Positions 1 to 11,434 of a stretch of DNA of 64,000 nt are shown piece by piece. The notes below the pieces were generated by a model that did no database searches, had not been told where the DNA came from, and saw only the letters and a program-made list of their open reading frames with translations. The translations under genes and the position numbers were made by a program. Numbering within the stretch: the stretch's first letter is position 1; every line of letters starts with the position of its first letter. Origin of the DNA: Bilabrum cf. latius (taxonomy: Eukaryota > Bigyra: Bicosoecida > Bigyra > Bicosoecida); the NCBI GenBank assembly GCA_965178125.1, contig OZ237747.1:1116001-1180000 (forward strand). The letters run 5' to 3'.

Positions 1-1377
1 TCATGCTTGGACGGACGCATTTGCTCACTACTCGATGAGCTGCCAAGCACGGCACCAACGCCAGGATAGCGACTAGCTGCACAAGATTCGGATGAAATTG
101 ACGTTGAATCAAGGTATTTCACATACTTACAAGCGTCGAGTCCCCTTCCGTCGCTTCTACTTGCCGAATCACAACCCACAGATGAGTCAGACGACGAGAT
201 GCCTCAGTGGGAAAGGCTCCCAGAGGACCACCCCGACAACGACATCCCGCTGGATGCATGGATACCCCAGCTGGGGATGGCTGTGGGTCAGCGCCAGGAG
301 GTCGGGGAGGCCACCTGGGGCAATACCGAGTCAGACGGAGATGGCACCGTCACTGTGGTCGACTCCGAGTGCTCTGAGCGAGCATCCGAATTGCTTGGCC
401 GGGATATACCGCCGCAGAAACCTAGCAAGCCACACACAAGGCCTCGCTCCGCCGAAGTTCTAGATTGGTGCACTCCCCGTGGCAAAGGCATGAATACACG
501 GCGAGTACGCTACTCGAGCTCCCCTGACCTCGAAGCCGGCGTCGACGGCATGGCCCACGACAGCAGTATCTGCGACGACAGCTCTGTGTTGTCGTTCGGT
601 AAGGCCCAGCTTCGCAGCGAATGGGACGTCGCTCGAATGGATCCCACCGTGGGTGACCTGCCGCCGGACATATTCGAGCAGGCCTACCGGCATCATGACG
701 ACCTGCGCGCCTCTGCTGAGAGAGTGACGGACCCTGAAGAAGAGCTGGAGACCCCTGCTGGCAGCATGGCTGAGCAGGGGTGGCTGTTGCGAGAGGACGC
801 CATGCCGCTGCCTGACGCGCGCGATGTGGGGCCCTCAGCCGCGCTTTCTGCTCATGAGGATATTGCGCATCAGCTTGCGTCTCAGCTAGGACGCGGTATG
901 TCGCTGGGGGACGACGAGCACGATGATTGGGACGATGATTTCGAAGACGAGTTCGGAATGTCGCCGTGGGCGCTCGACAGGACGCACCTGGCGCATCGTC
1001 CCACTGGCACGCACTCTGGCGCAGTCTCTTCGGCACCTCCCGCAAGGTGGCGAGACTGGCAATCGCAACCAACGAGTGATTCACCTACTACTAGTAGCGG
1101 CGAGGAATTGGTGCAAGATTCGGCCCTGCCATCTCTGCCGGGCTTGTCCGGGAGAGCTGCACTGAGGCCAGCAGAGCACTTCCTGCGTGCCTCCCTCCCG
1201 TCTGGTTTAGCGACAACAGAGCAGAGCAGAGAGAGAGAGCCAGGAGTGCACCCGTAGTAGCAGCGGAGCAGGAGGGATTCCGTTGACTCCGTGCTTGAGT
1301 GGGCAGGGGTTGCAGGCGGGGGGACTGCTCGTGGTGGCGAGTCTGAGCGTGAATCTAGTGGGCAATACGACAACTGA
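1..1377 (+). CDS. Acidic low-complexity protein, 5' end outside window
   Basis: The frame beginning at base 1 stays open to a TGA at 1375-1377 when TAG (67, 1255, 1258) is read as Gln; there is no in-frame TAA or TGA over 458 codons. The visible part has no recognised domain. It is rich in Asp, Glu, Ser and Pro. It contains a DWDDDF acidic patch (925-942) and an RVRY motif followed by SSSPDL (about 499-525); related motifs occur in the next gene (RVRF) and in the genes ending at 21704 and 32110 (W-D-x-x-F). By analogy with those neighbours it is probably the cytoplasmic tail of a membrane protein whose N-terminus lies left of the window; that is inference. The tandem TAG TAG before a CAG codon makes a short Gln run near the C-terminus. 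The ATG at 199 would be the start under the standard code but is internal here. Confidence 0.6.
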
Positions 1378-1672
1378 CCTGGTGGACCTAGCTGCCGCGA
1401 TGGAGCGGCAGCTTTTCCTAGCCGCTCCCCACTAGGACTCCCCATCGGCCATTACTAAAATCGTCGGTGGAACGAACAAGTGTTGAGTCAAACAGGTCAC
1501 ACATACAGCCCGGAAATGACGCGTTGAACCCGCACAAAGCGTAATGAAATGATATCGCGGTCAGTGCTATCGAATCTGTATTGACGCAGCATCGGCCCGA
1601 GATAGGGTGTACTTTGGTTGCCTGGCTAAACGCACGGGCCCGGTGTGCACCAACGTGCGTCCCACTCGAATA

Positions 1673-4141
1673 ATGTTCGACCAGCGATCGCACGTTTTGT
1701 TTTGGCCTTGGTTACTTTATGCGCTATTCTTTCTGATTGTGTGTATCATGATTTGTCATGACTACCATTAGCACTTCAAAACCCATTTGATTGAACCAGT
1801 AGCACTAGACACAAGTTGCGTGGTTGGATTTCAGCGGAAATTGAAAGTGTGGAGACGATTGGAAGAGCAAATTTGGGAGCCTAAATTGATCGAACGGTAT
1901 GATGGAGGGCTGTCGTATGCTGAAGCTCTTGCAGGAAGTAGCAAGGATGCTCATGAGATGATCAGGTCGAATACTATTAGTCTTTGTGATCACATTAAAA
2001 AGGTTACCCACGGCGAAGTTGACATCAGCCATACCAGTTTTGCAAATATATAGGTCTGGGAATACCCTGTCAGGCAAGCAGACGACTCAACAGTTGCAGT
2101 AGCCAAAGTGCTGCCATACTGGCTGATGACTTCAAACGTTTCCCTTCAGTACTACCAGGTCTAGAACTGCCAGGATACTGACAAGAGCCGACGGAATGTA
2201 TGGCATGATATGAAGCCGTGGTTTCACACAATGCTTCGTTTCGCCTTTATGCAGTCATGGGCTGTCTTCGGGACGATAGCGTTGCACGGTTTGCCTATGC
2301 TGATTGCATCGTAGGTGTGCTTTTAGAAGTGCATTCGAACACTGTTGCCCCTCAGATGGTTTCAAGCCTACATTGTTCTTTCATGTCTAGCGTGGACAGC
2401 GTTATATGGGGTGCTGCTGTTCAAGTCGTATGATGCGGTGCCTTACATGCATACAGGCCCGCTCCTCTACAAGGTTTGGATGCACATGAGCCAGTAGCAG
2501 TTCGGGTATATCGTAGCCGATTCCACTAAAGAGTACAAAACTACATTATCGAACATGACCTACCTGAGATCCTTTCTTGGGCCAGGTCTTATTGTCGTAT
2601 GGGGCACCACCGTAGTCTTGTACGTTGTCCTCCAGCAGAAAATCAGTCTTTGCGCCGCGAAACAATCGTTGCTTGCGCCTACGAGCGCTAGGTCTGCTAC
2701 TTTTACGGGGTAGTTTCCGCCGGCTGCGGCTCATGAGGCAGGCGCGGGAAATGCATTGGGAGCATCGTCTGCTGCGGCAGCGGGTGCATCGTCTGCTGCT
2801 GCAGCGGGTGTATAGGAAATCTCGGCGCAAACAGACTCAGGCAAAAGTATTGATGAAATGACCCCCCTTCTCGGTTCTAGCCAAGATGATGGTTCGGGCA
2901 TGCAAAAGGCAAAAGGCCAAAAACGAGTACGCTTCGCTAGCGACCTACAGGTCACAGCCACGTTCCTACCAGCAACTAATGGATCCGCCGCGGAGAGGAC
3001 AGGTACTCAAGTTGCGAGCCGTGCAGGAGCTGGCGTTTCACTGGAACAAAATCCAGACAGCAATACTGCTATGCGTCCCATTTGCAACATCAGTGTTGGG
3101 ACAGCTGCGTCGCGTGTTGCTCGGTCGTCTGAGCACGGCCTATCTCTTCCTGGTAACTTGCAAGGCAGTGAAAGTGGACGGACTCCGGAAGTATTCAGCG
3201 AAATGGAAAGAAGTGCGAGAAATGCTCCACGATCAGAAGCGGGGCGCTCGTTTGCTCAATCCGCACGGTGGGGCGTGGATGACTCGTTAGAGGACGTGAG
3301 GGCAGATCAATTGTTGAACACCCCCCCGGACGAGAACACCAGATTGGCAAGCGACTGGGCGTCAACACATGACAGTGATGAGACTGACGTAGAGTCTGCT
3401 CCAAAGAGCAGAAAAAGTGGTCAGGATGGGCGTAGCTAGATCAGGACGCAGCGAAGGAAACGAGCCTATGCTAGTGGAGGCACCACAGGGAATCCGTCTA
3501 CGTAGCCTACCAGAGTCCCGCGTGCAGACCAATAGGAATAGTATGTAGGATCTGGTAGGGGCGCATCCCCTCTCCCTCGATCCAGTCGCGGCGAAGGCCG
3601 TTCAAAGAGTCGGGAGAAGCAAAGGAGCCCCTCTGTGAGCTTCAAACGATCGCTCGAGCGCAGCAAGTCTGAATCGTTCACCGAAGGGCTGGGCTCGTGT
3701 TCACCGAAAACGCCAACGCAGAAGCACTTGTTGGGGCTAAGTGGTTAGACAAACGGCGGGTCTGAAGCTGATTGCCTCGGTACCGTTGCTTCAAATTGCT
3801 ATGCAGATGACAATAGAGGCAACCATAGAATGGATGGGGGGGCATCTGCAATTGACCGTGCGAGTGGCAGGTAGCTTGGCCTGCAGGCGAGTGGTGCTGC
3901 TACAATTGACCGTGCGAGTGGCAGGTAGCTTGGCCTGCAGGCGAGTGGTGCTGCTACAAGTGACCGTGCGAGTGGCAGGTAGCTTGGCCTGCAGGCGAGT
4001 GGTGCTGCTATACGCTACAGTGGTGGCGGTGGTGGCAGGTAGCCTAACATGCAGGCGAGTGGTGCTGCTGCCCCGCTGCTGCTGCGTAGCGGAGCTGATG
4101 ATGACATGGAAGAAGGCCAGCACTGGCTAATTCGGGATTGA
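1673..4141 (+). CDS. Multi-pass membrane protein with long low-complexity tail, invisible in the standard code
   Basis: One frame from ATG 1673 to TGA 4139-4141 (822 aa) with 17 in-frame TAGs (for example 1769, 2051, 2162, 2312, 2324, 2495, 2711, 2813, 3437) and no TAA or TGA. An N-terminal hydrophobic helix (PWLLYALFFLIVCIMI) is followed by about 130 residues of mixed character, probably a lumenal or extracellular domain. Three further membrane helices follow near aa 195-215 (FMQSWAVFGTIALHGLPML), 225-250 (YIVLSCLAWTALYGVLLF) and 300-320 (GLIVVWGTTVVLYVVL). The rest is a roughly 500-residue Ser/Ala/Gly/Arg-rich tail with a KRVRF motif (PP1-docking-like), an SR-rich stretch (about 3595-3670) and an 18-aa tandem repeat. 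The membrane helices read straight through TAG codons, which argues against chance openness. I recognise no family; receptor or surface protein is a guess. Confidence 0.75.
3851..4066 (+). repeat. 54-bp tandem repeat, in frame, each unit with a TAG
   Basis: Three near-identical 54-bp units (starting 3851, 3905, 3959) and a diverged fourth. Each encodes about DRASGR-Q-LGLQASGAA with the Q written as TAG at the same place in every unit. Unit length is a multiple of three and keeps the frame. Confidence 0.9.
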
Positions 4142-4437
4142 CTACGTTTCAATTGGCTGCAATCTTCTGTGTGCAAGGCGTCGTATGGAGGCCCATTCAT
4201 CTGCAATCTCAAGCGAGCAGTTTAGTGAAGGGGCGCATGCTGTAGATCATGACAGTTATGGTGCTAACCCTGACGCCAAAGGCCTGTAGCCCACTGCAGG
4301 TGGGTGGCATGCATGCTGCTAGAATGGATACCAGCGCTCAGGGTTCTCATCCTACCTGGTTCGTAGACTCGTCGCTGTAGGTGTTCCTGCAGGTCCGCTA
4401 AGGAAAGAGGATCCTGAATAAGGTCTTGGACCTCGGT

Positions 4438-4860
4438 ATGCATCGGGTGCTGCAGCTGGAAGTGCGCCATCGGGTACCCAGCATGAGCAAAGCAGCAGGA
4501 GCTCGAAATCTAGAAGAGGTGGAATACAAGCCAGGGTCTTGGACCGTCTGCATCAATGATGGATCGTCGGGGGATCAATATTGTCCGTGCCTGCTGATCA
4601 CTATTGCGGAGTCAATATGCAACAGGAATGAAAAGGCAAGTCAAGCCAGGAAACCTCGTGATGAGCACCCCAAGGCCTGCACTAGGCGGAGCAGGGGTCA
4701 AGACAGGCGCGGCACCAGCGGTGGACTCGTTTGCGTAGTTGTACAATACACGGGAGGGTATGGTCTGTCGGGAATGCACATGGACGACGAATAGTATACC
4801 GATTCCACCTTGGGCGCAGAGGCACCGGCAGCCTGTGCCAACGCTCGCGTTCTTGCATGA
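4438..4860 (+). CDS. Hypothetical small protein
   Basis: ATG 4438 to TGA 4858-4860, about 140 aa with one in-frame TAG (4792). A TAA lies about 35 bases upstream in the frame. The central part (LVCVVVQYTGGYGL) is mildly hydrophobic; several Cys and Arg/Lys-rich stretches are present. No family recognised. It follows the membrane-protein gene by about 300 bases and could be a separate short gene, a downstream exon, or a chance frame; the evidence is only openness. Confidence 0.25.
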
Positions 4861-5583
4861 GCAGTTGCCGGCTCCCTGTACCCTTGCTTGCCGACCGAAG
4901 ACGACATACGATACTAGAAAATCAGGAAAATCCAGAGTGCTCCGCCTTGCTCTCTTGCCGCCTACGACTGCAGCGCCGCGTCCGACTTATTTGTGACTGC
5001 CGATCCTTCCGATGACAGCATCTGGGTGGAGGAATTGTACCACCCCCATCATAACCCGGAATTCCTCCGGGCCCCACCGCCCCTGTCCCACATTCTTGCC
5101 CTGTCTGTGCCTTCTGCTTCATCCACCCCGCCCACCTTGTCCGCCATTCCTCCATTCCACCCATCTCCCTTTCCCTTCACCTTAATCACGCCAACGACAT
5201 AACGACTCGCCCAAGGGATGCGCCCAGCGCGCGACCTCAGCCATGTAGGTGCAAGCCCATCACGCATACTCGATCAATATTACCAACTTAGAAACCTTGT
5301 CTGGGACCATCACCCAAAATTAGAGCTCTATGGCACAAATAGAGTCTCTGGAGGTCACTGAAGATCACCCAAAGGCAAATGCAACCCGCCACGGTGGGGT
5401 TAGGAATTTAACTTGCGATGCCACTGGGACTCTTGGATACTCGAGCTCGATTTCCTGAGGTGGGGTTTCACCCGGGCTCGTAGCTGCGCCTGCGTTTCCC
5501 TAGGCTCCGACCTGTTGGTCGACTCCGACCCCTACTTACTCAATGCCTGCCATAAACGCATCGGTATTTGCCGCTACCACTAC
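4861..5583. other. Intergenic, no gene seen
   Basis: No frame with protein-like content on either strand under either code. Contains a C-rich pyrimidine tract (about 5040-5190). Ends at a 172-bp repeat. Confidence 0.5.
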
Positions 5584-5755
5584 TTAGCAGGTCTGGGGTT
5601 ACAATCAGTAAGACCGGAACTGTAGAAACTGGGATTGATTTGCGTGAAGGCCGACTCATCTTCCCGAGGGTACGCCGAAGATACTGATCTCGGCAGTGCT
5701 CAAGAAGACACGTACTACAATGTAGTGTAGTTCTGAGTCAGCTTGCAAAAGTTTT
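5584..5755 (+). repeat. Direct repeat R1, copy 1 (172 bp)
   Basis: Identical over 172 bp to 11263-11434 in the same orientation, bracketing the satellite and minisatellite block. It begins TTAGCAGGTC and ends CAAAAGTTTT, so it lacks the TG...CA ends of a typical LTR. No target-site duplication is seen at the outer edges. Confidence 0.9.
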
Positions 5756-6066
5756 AAAAGTTTTCGAGAGGCCTATCGGCTGGCTCCAAGGGCAATCGGG
5801 ATGTGTTCGTCTCAGGTTGATCCCTATAAGGAAAAAGTAAACATAACCCATGTCAAACGCACGCTGGTATATGCACTTATTGCATAGTTGCTGCCAAAGG
5901 TCTGCTGCGAGTGCATTTCACCCGGCGCTGCTTCATAACGCACACGGCACGTCAAGGCACAACACTGCGCAACTCGACTTATGCTTGTATTGCATCCCAT
6001 AAACCATAGCAAGGCCGCTAGTGAATCGTAAATCAAGATTATCATTAACATTGTGTCGCAAACGGG

Positions 6067-8817
6067 GCCTGCCACTGGCCACCTTGCTGCTGTGGGCAGC
6101 TTGGCGAGCCTGGGTGGGTTGCTGCGCGTCGTCCACTTGACGTCCGCTTGCCTTTGTCTGTGATGGCGCCTTGATGCGCCTGCCACTGGCCACCTTGCTG
6201 CTGTGGGCAGCTTGGCGAGCCTGGGTGGGTTGCTGCGCGTTGTCCATTTGACGTCCGCTTGCTTTTGTCTGTGATGGCGCCTTGATGCGCCTGCCGCTGG
6301 CCGCCTTGCTGCTGTGGGCAGCTTGGCGAGCCTGGGTGGGTTGCTGCGCGTCGTCCATTTGACGTCCGCTTGCTTTTGTCTGTGATGGCGCCTGACTGCG
6401 CCTGCCACTGGCCGCCTTTGCTGCTGTGGGCAGCTTGGCGAGCCTGGGTGGGTTGCTGCGCGTCGTCCACTTGACGTCCGCTTGCCTTTGTCTGTGATGG
6501 CGCCTTGATGCGCCTGCCACTGGCCACCTTGCTGCTGTGCGCAGCTTGGCGAGCCTGGGTGGGTTGCTGCGCGTCGTCCATTTGACGTCCGCTTGCCTTT
6601 GTCTGTGATGGCGCCTTGATGCGCCTGCCACTGGCCACCTTTGCTGCTGTGGGCAGCTTGGCGAGCCTGGGTGGGTTGCTGCGCGTCGTCCATTTGACGT
6701 CCGCTTGCCTTTGTCTGTGATGGCGCCTTGATGCGCCTGCCACTGGCCGCCTTTGCTGCTGTGGGCAGCTTGGCGAGCCTGGGTGGGTTGCTGCGCGTTG
6801 TCCATTTGACGTCCGCTTGCCTTTGTCTGTGATGGCGCCTTGATGCGCCTGCCGCTGGCCGCCTTGCTGCTGTGGGCAGCTTGGCGAGCCTGGGTGGGTT
6901 GCTGCGTGTCGTCCATTTGACGTCCGCTTGCCTTTGTCTTTGATGGCGCCTTGATGCGCCTGCCACTGGCCGCCTTTGCTGCTGTGGGCAGCTTGGCGAG
7001 CCTGGGTGGGTTGCTGCGCGTCGTCCATTTGACGTCCGCTTGCCTTAGTTTGGGATGGCGCCTGACTGCGCCTGCCACTGGACGCCTTTGCTGCTGTGGG
7101 CAGCTTGGCGAGCCTGGGTGGGTTGCTGCGCGTCGTCCATTTGACGTCCGCTTGCCTTTGTCTGTGATGGCGCCTTGATGCGCCTGCCACTGGCCGCCTT
7201 TGCTGCTGTGGGCAGCTTGGCGAGCCTGGGTGGGTTGCTGCGCGTCGTCCATTTGGCGTCCGCTTGCCTTTGTCTATGATGGCGCCTTGATGCGCCTGCC
7301 ACTGGCCGCCTTTGCTGCTGTGGGCAGCTTGGCGAGCCTGGGTGGGTTGCTGCGCGTCGTCCATTTGACGTCCGCTTGCCTTTGTCTGTGATGGCGCCTT
7401 GAAGCGTCTGCCATTGGCCACCTTGCTGCTGTGCGCAGCTTGGCGAGCCTGGGTGGGTTGCTGCGCGTCGTCCATATGACGTCCGCTTGCCTTTGTCTGT
7501 GATGGCGCCTTGATGCGCCTGCCACTGGACGCCTTCGCTGCTGTGCGCAGCTTGGCGAGCCTGGGTGGGTTGCTGCGCGTCGTCCATTTGACGTCCGCTT
7601 GCCTTTGTCTGTGATGGCGCCTGACTGCGCCTGCCACTGGCCGCCTTTGCTGCTGTGGGCAGCTTGGCGAGCCTGGGTGGGTTGCTGCGCGTCGTCCATT
7701 TGACGTCCGCTTGCCTTTGTCTGTGATGGCTCCTTGAAGCGTCTGCCATTGGCCACCTTGCTGCTGTGCGCAGCTTGGCGAGCCTGGGTGGGTTGCTGCG
7801 CGTCGTCCATTTGACGTCCGCTTGCCTTTGTCTGTGATGGCGCCTTGATGCGCCTGCCACTGGACGCCTTCGCTGCTGTGCGCAGCTTGGCGAGCCTGGG
7901 TGGGTTGCTGCGCGTCGTCCATTTGACGTCCGCTTGCCTTTGTCTGTGATGGCGCCTGACTGCGCCTGCCACTGGCCGCCTTTGCTGCTGTGCGCAGCTT
8001 GGCGAGCCTGGGTGGGTTGCTGCGCGTCGTCCATTTGACGTCCGCTTGCCTTTGTCTGTGATGGCGCCTTGATGCGCCTGCCACTGGACGCCTTCGCTGC
8101 TGTGGGCAGCTTGGCGAGCCTGGGTGGGTTGCTGCGCGTCGTCCATTTGACGTCCGCTTGCCTTTGTCTGTGATGGCGCCTTGATGCGCCTGCCACTGGC
8201 CGCCTTTGCTGCTGTGCGCAGCTTGGCGAGCCTGGGTGGGTTGCTGCGCGTCGTCCATTTGACGTCCGCTTGCTTTTGTCTGTGATGACGCCTTGATGTG
8301 CCTGCCACTGGCCGCCTTTGCTGCTGTGGGCAGCTTGGCGAGCCTGGGTGGGTTGCTGCGCGTCGTCCATTTGACGTCCGCTTGCTTTGTCTGTGATGGC
8401 GCCTTGATGCGCCTGCCACTGGACGCCTTTGCTGCTGTGCGCAGCTTGGCGAGCCTGGGTGGGTTGCTGCGCGTCGTCCATTTGACGTCCGCTAGCCTTT
8501 GTCTGTGATGGCGCCTTGATGCGCCTGCCACTGGACGCCTTCGCTGCTGTGGGCAGCTTGGCGAGCCTGGGTGGGTTGCTGCGCGTCGTCCATTTGACGT
8601 CCGCTTGCTTTTGTCTGTGATGGCGCCTTGATGCGCCTGCCACTGGCCGCCTTTGCTGCTGTGGGCAGCTTGGCGAGCCTGGGTGGGTTGCTGCGCGTCG
8701 TCCATTTGACGTCCGCTTGCCTTTGTCTGTGATGGCGCCTTGATGCGCCTGCCACTGGCCGCCTTTGCTGCTGTGGGCAGCTTGGCGAGCCTGGGTGGGT
8801 TGCTGCGAGTCGTCCAT
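6067..8817. repeat. Satellite of 111-112 bp units, about 24 copies
   Basis: GACGTCCG recurs at 6139, 6251, 6361, 6473, 6584, 6696, 6808 and onward, giving a 110-112 bp period. Units differ by point changes and 1-bp indels, for example in the GCC(T)TTGCTGCTG run and in CCTTGATGCGCC versus CCTGACTGCGCC. No minus-strand frame of the unit contains a stop, so reading frames cycle through all three phases and create artefactual ORFs of up to 886 codons. The unit length is not fixed at a multiple of three, and I find no start or domain that suggests translation. Non-coding satellite is the simplest reading. Confidence 0.9.
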
Positions 8818-8850
8818 TGGATAACTTAAGGTTGTGTTACGATGCTCAAC

Positions 8851-9307
8851 CGCGACATCACTAGCCGCCAAGGAGGAGATGACCACCCCCAAGGCAGCCT
8901 GTGTGAGCAATTGCACCATATGCACCATGAAACAGCTCGACCAGAAGGTCTTGTCATAGCGACAGCACTAGCTGCCAAGGAGGAGATGACCACCCCCAAG
9001 GCAGCCTGTATGAGCAATTGCACCATATGCACCATGAAACAGCTCGACCAGGATGTCTTGTCATAGCGACAGCACTAGCTGCCAAGGAGGCGATGACCAC
9101 CCCCAAGGCAGCCTGTGTGAGCAATTGCACCATGTGCACCATTGGACAGCTCGACCAGGATGTCTTGTCATAGCGACAGCACTAGCTGCCAAGGAGGAGA
9201 TGACCATCCCCAATGCAGCCTGTGTGAGCAATTGCACCATATGCACCATGAAACAGCTCGACCAGAAGGTCTTGTCATAGCGATAGCACTGGCGGCCAAG
9301 GAGGAGA
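8851..9307. repeat. 107-bp minisatellite, first block
   Basis: About four units of 107 bp with the core GAGCAATTGCACCAT and the segment GCCAAGGAGGAGATGACC. The array is broken at 9307/9308 by foreign sequence and resumes at 10125. Confidence 0.9.
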
Positions 9308-10124
9308 ACATCTACTAGCGGCGCGACGACAGCACCCCCAGCGCGAGGCGCAGAAGGGCCAGGTCACAGGGCAGCCGCGGTAGTAGGAAGCAGCACGAAC
9401 ATCAGCACCGACGTAGCAGCAGCAAGGCGGCAGAGTGCCTCCGACGTTCGCACTAGAAGGAGAGGTCCGACTAGGTCACGGCGAAGGGGGACTCATACTG
9501 CCTGTCAAATCCACGGGACCATCCCTTGATGCTAGAGTTAGCCTTGGGGGGACCCGGGAGGAGGCTTCGAGGAATTAGTCGTCCGCTGTAAAGCAGGCCA
9601 CCCAGGAGCGAACTCTCGTAGCCCGTCAGGGAGCCAGAGCAGAGCACACCGAGAGGGCTATTGTGGAGCAACGTAGCGGCATGAACTCGCAGAGCAGCGC
9701 ACTGAGGAGCATGCAAGTGCACAGTGGGGACAAACTGTATTGGATGCATCCAGCTACATTCTCAATCTGCACCACGCAGTGTTGTCCGGTGGCGGAGGTG
9801 TTGCACGTCTTACGCAAGTATGGCGCGCCTTTCCACTGGTACCTCGAGCCTGACGCAGCGATCAAGGCTCCACGAGACGGTGGGGACGCCGACTGGCACG
9901 AAGGTACCTCAACGCAATCAGCCCTGTTTACTGAGATTCGCAAGCAGGTTGAGGCAGGATTCATTCGAGTTACATCGAAACCAGCAACATCAGATATGCC
10001 GAGAGCCTTGCTGGTCCGGAAGTACGCTTGGAAGCTCAGCCCCGGCGTGGGCATGCAGCGACGCATAGTACCAAGTGAATAGGCCAGGATCGTCGTGGAT
10101 TTCTCGGGACTACGACCACATGCA
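9308..10124 (+). mobile_element. Truncated reverse-transcriptase-like insertion inside the minisatellite
   Basis: This 817-bp segment interrupts the 107-bp array. The 10-mer AAGGAGGAGA sits on both sides (9298-9307 and 10125-10134) and occurs once per unit elsewhere, which looks like a target-site duplication. The plus frame through 9663-10124 reads, with TAG 10080 as Gln, a stretch resembling the N-terminal fingers of Pol polyproteins: IRKQVEAGFIRV, then a conserved-type hydrophobic plus Lys block (ALLVRK), then ARIVVDFSGLR, comparable to the R-x-VVD-x-R-x-L motif. The similarity ends at the right junction, so the catalytic YxDD region is absent. Assignment to LTR, DIRS or LINE type is not possible from this fragment. 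Confidence 0.5.
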
Positions 10125-10640
10125 AAGGAGGAGATGACCACCCCCAAGGCAGCCTGTGTGAGCAATTGCACCATGTGCACCATTGGACAGCTCGACCAGG
10201 ATGTCTTGTCATAGCGACAGCACTAGCTGCCAAGGAGGAGATGACCATCCCCAATGCAGCCTGTGTGAGCAATTGCACCATGTACACCATTGAACAGCTC
10301 GACCAGAAGGTCTTGTCATAGCGACAGCACTAGCTGCCAAGGAGGAGATGACAACCCCCAAGGCAGCCTGTGTGAGCAATTGCACCATGTACACCATTGA
10401 ACAGCTCGACCAGGAGGTCTTGTCATAGCGACAGCACTAGCTGCCAAGGAGGAGATGACCACCCCCAAGGCAGCCTGTGTGAGCAATTGCACCATGTACA
10501 CCATTGAACAGCTCGACCAGGAGGTCTTGTCATAGTAACAGCACTAGCTGCCAAGGAGGAGATGCCCATCCCCAAGGCAGCCTGTGTGAGCAATTGCACC
10601 ATTTGCAGGGACGCAGCTCGACAACAGAGTTTTGTAAGTT
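10125..10640. repeat. 107-bp minisatellite, second block
   Basis: Continues the array of 8851-9307 for about four and a half units, then decays after about 10620 into diverged copies of the CACCATATGCACCAT core. Confidence 0.85.
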
Positions 10641-11109
10641 CCGGATGAACAGCACTAGCAACGACAGGACAAAATGAGCAGCACCATATGCACCATTTGT
10701 AAGCTAGACTGGGAGGTCCTGTCGAATGGATAGCACTAACAACGACGAAAGCGATGATCACTCCCGCAGCAACCTGTGTACTTGAATGCATCTTAGGCAC
10801 CAGTATTAAGCTCGGCGAGGATTTCGTATATAATTGACATCTCTGGTTGCGATCAACGACTAGGCTCATCGGTGGTACGGTGAATGCTGCAGATCAGCCA
10901 CCATAACCTGACAGTTCAACACAACAGTCGATGCAAGTGGCTCCACGGTGGTCACCACCGACAGATGACTACCACTAGTGGCAAGCAAAGCGGACAGCAG
11001 CCATCGTGGCGACTATATCCAAGGAGCGGATTAATGTGACCCACAGGTCAGTATGCGTAGGGCGGCAAGCCGCAGTGGCCACAGGTGGCCAAATCTGCGG
11101 GTCAGTACG
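10641..11109. other. Intergenic with decayed minisatellite remnants
   Basis: Fragments of the 107-bp unit can be followed to about 10790. Beyond that no gene, repeat or RNA is recognised. Confidence 0.45.
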
Positions 11110-11262
11110 GCGCAGGCTGCACCAGCAGCCGGGTCCCCTTGTGGCGCCACGGGTGGTCAACCGCCCGAGGAGCCGGGGCCCAGCACGCCCTCGCATTTTC
11201 TAGCAACCCTAACCGGAGGTTCTAGAACTGATTCGATGTAACGTACAAATCAATGTCAGTTT
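11110..11262 (+). repeat. Direct repeat R2, copy 1 (153 bp)
   Basis: Matches 11990-12142 in the same orientation with no difference noted. Its right end abuts the second copy of R1 exactly at 11262/11263. Confidence 0.88.
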
Positions 11263-11434
11263 TTAGCAGGTCTGGGGTTACAATCAGTAAGACCGGAACT
11301 GTAGAAACTGGGATTGATTTGCGTGAAGGCCGACTCATCTTCCCGAGGGTACGCCGAAGATACTGATCTCGGCAGTGCTCAAGAAGACACGTACTACAAT
11401 GTAGTGTAGTTCTGAGTCAGCTTGCAAAAGTTTT
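11263..11434 (+). repeat. Direct repeat R1, copy 2 (172 bp)
   Basis: Identical to 5584-5755. The two copies are 5.7 kb apart and enclose the satellite, the minisatellite and the RT-like insertion. Confidence 0.9.

Noticed and set aside
6045-8928. Large minus-strand ORFs (up to 886 codons) with KGGQWQAHQGAITDK-type repeats
   Set aside because: Period is 111-112 bp with 1-bp indels, all three phases are open, and there is no start, domain or flanking gene structure. Treated as satellite DNA.
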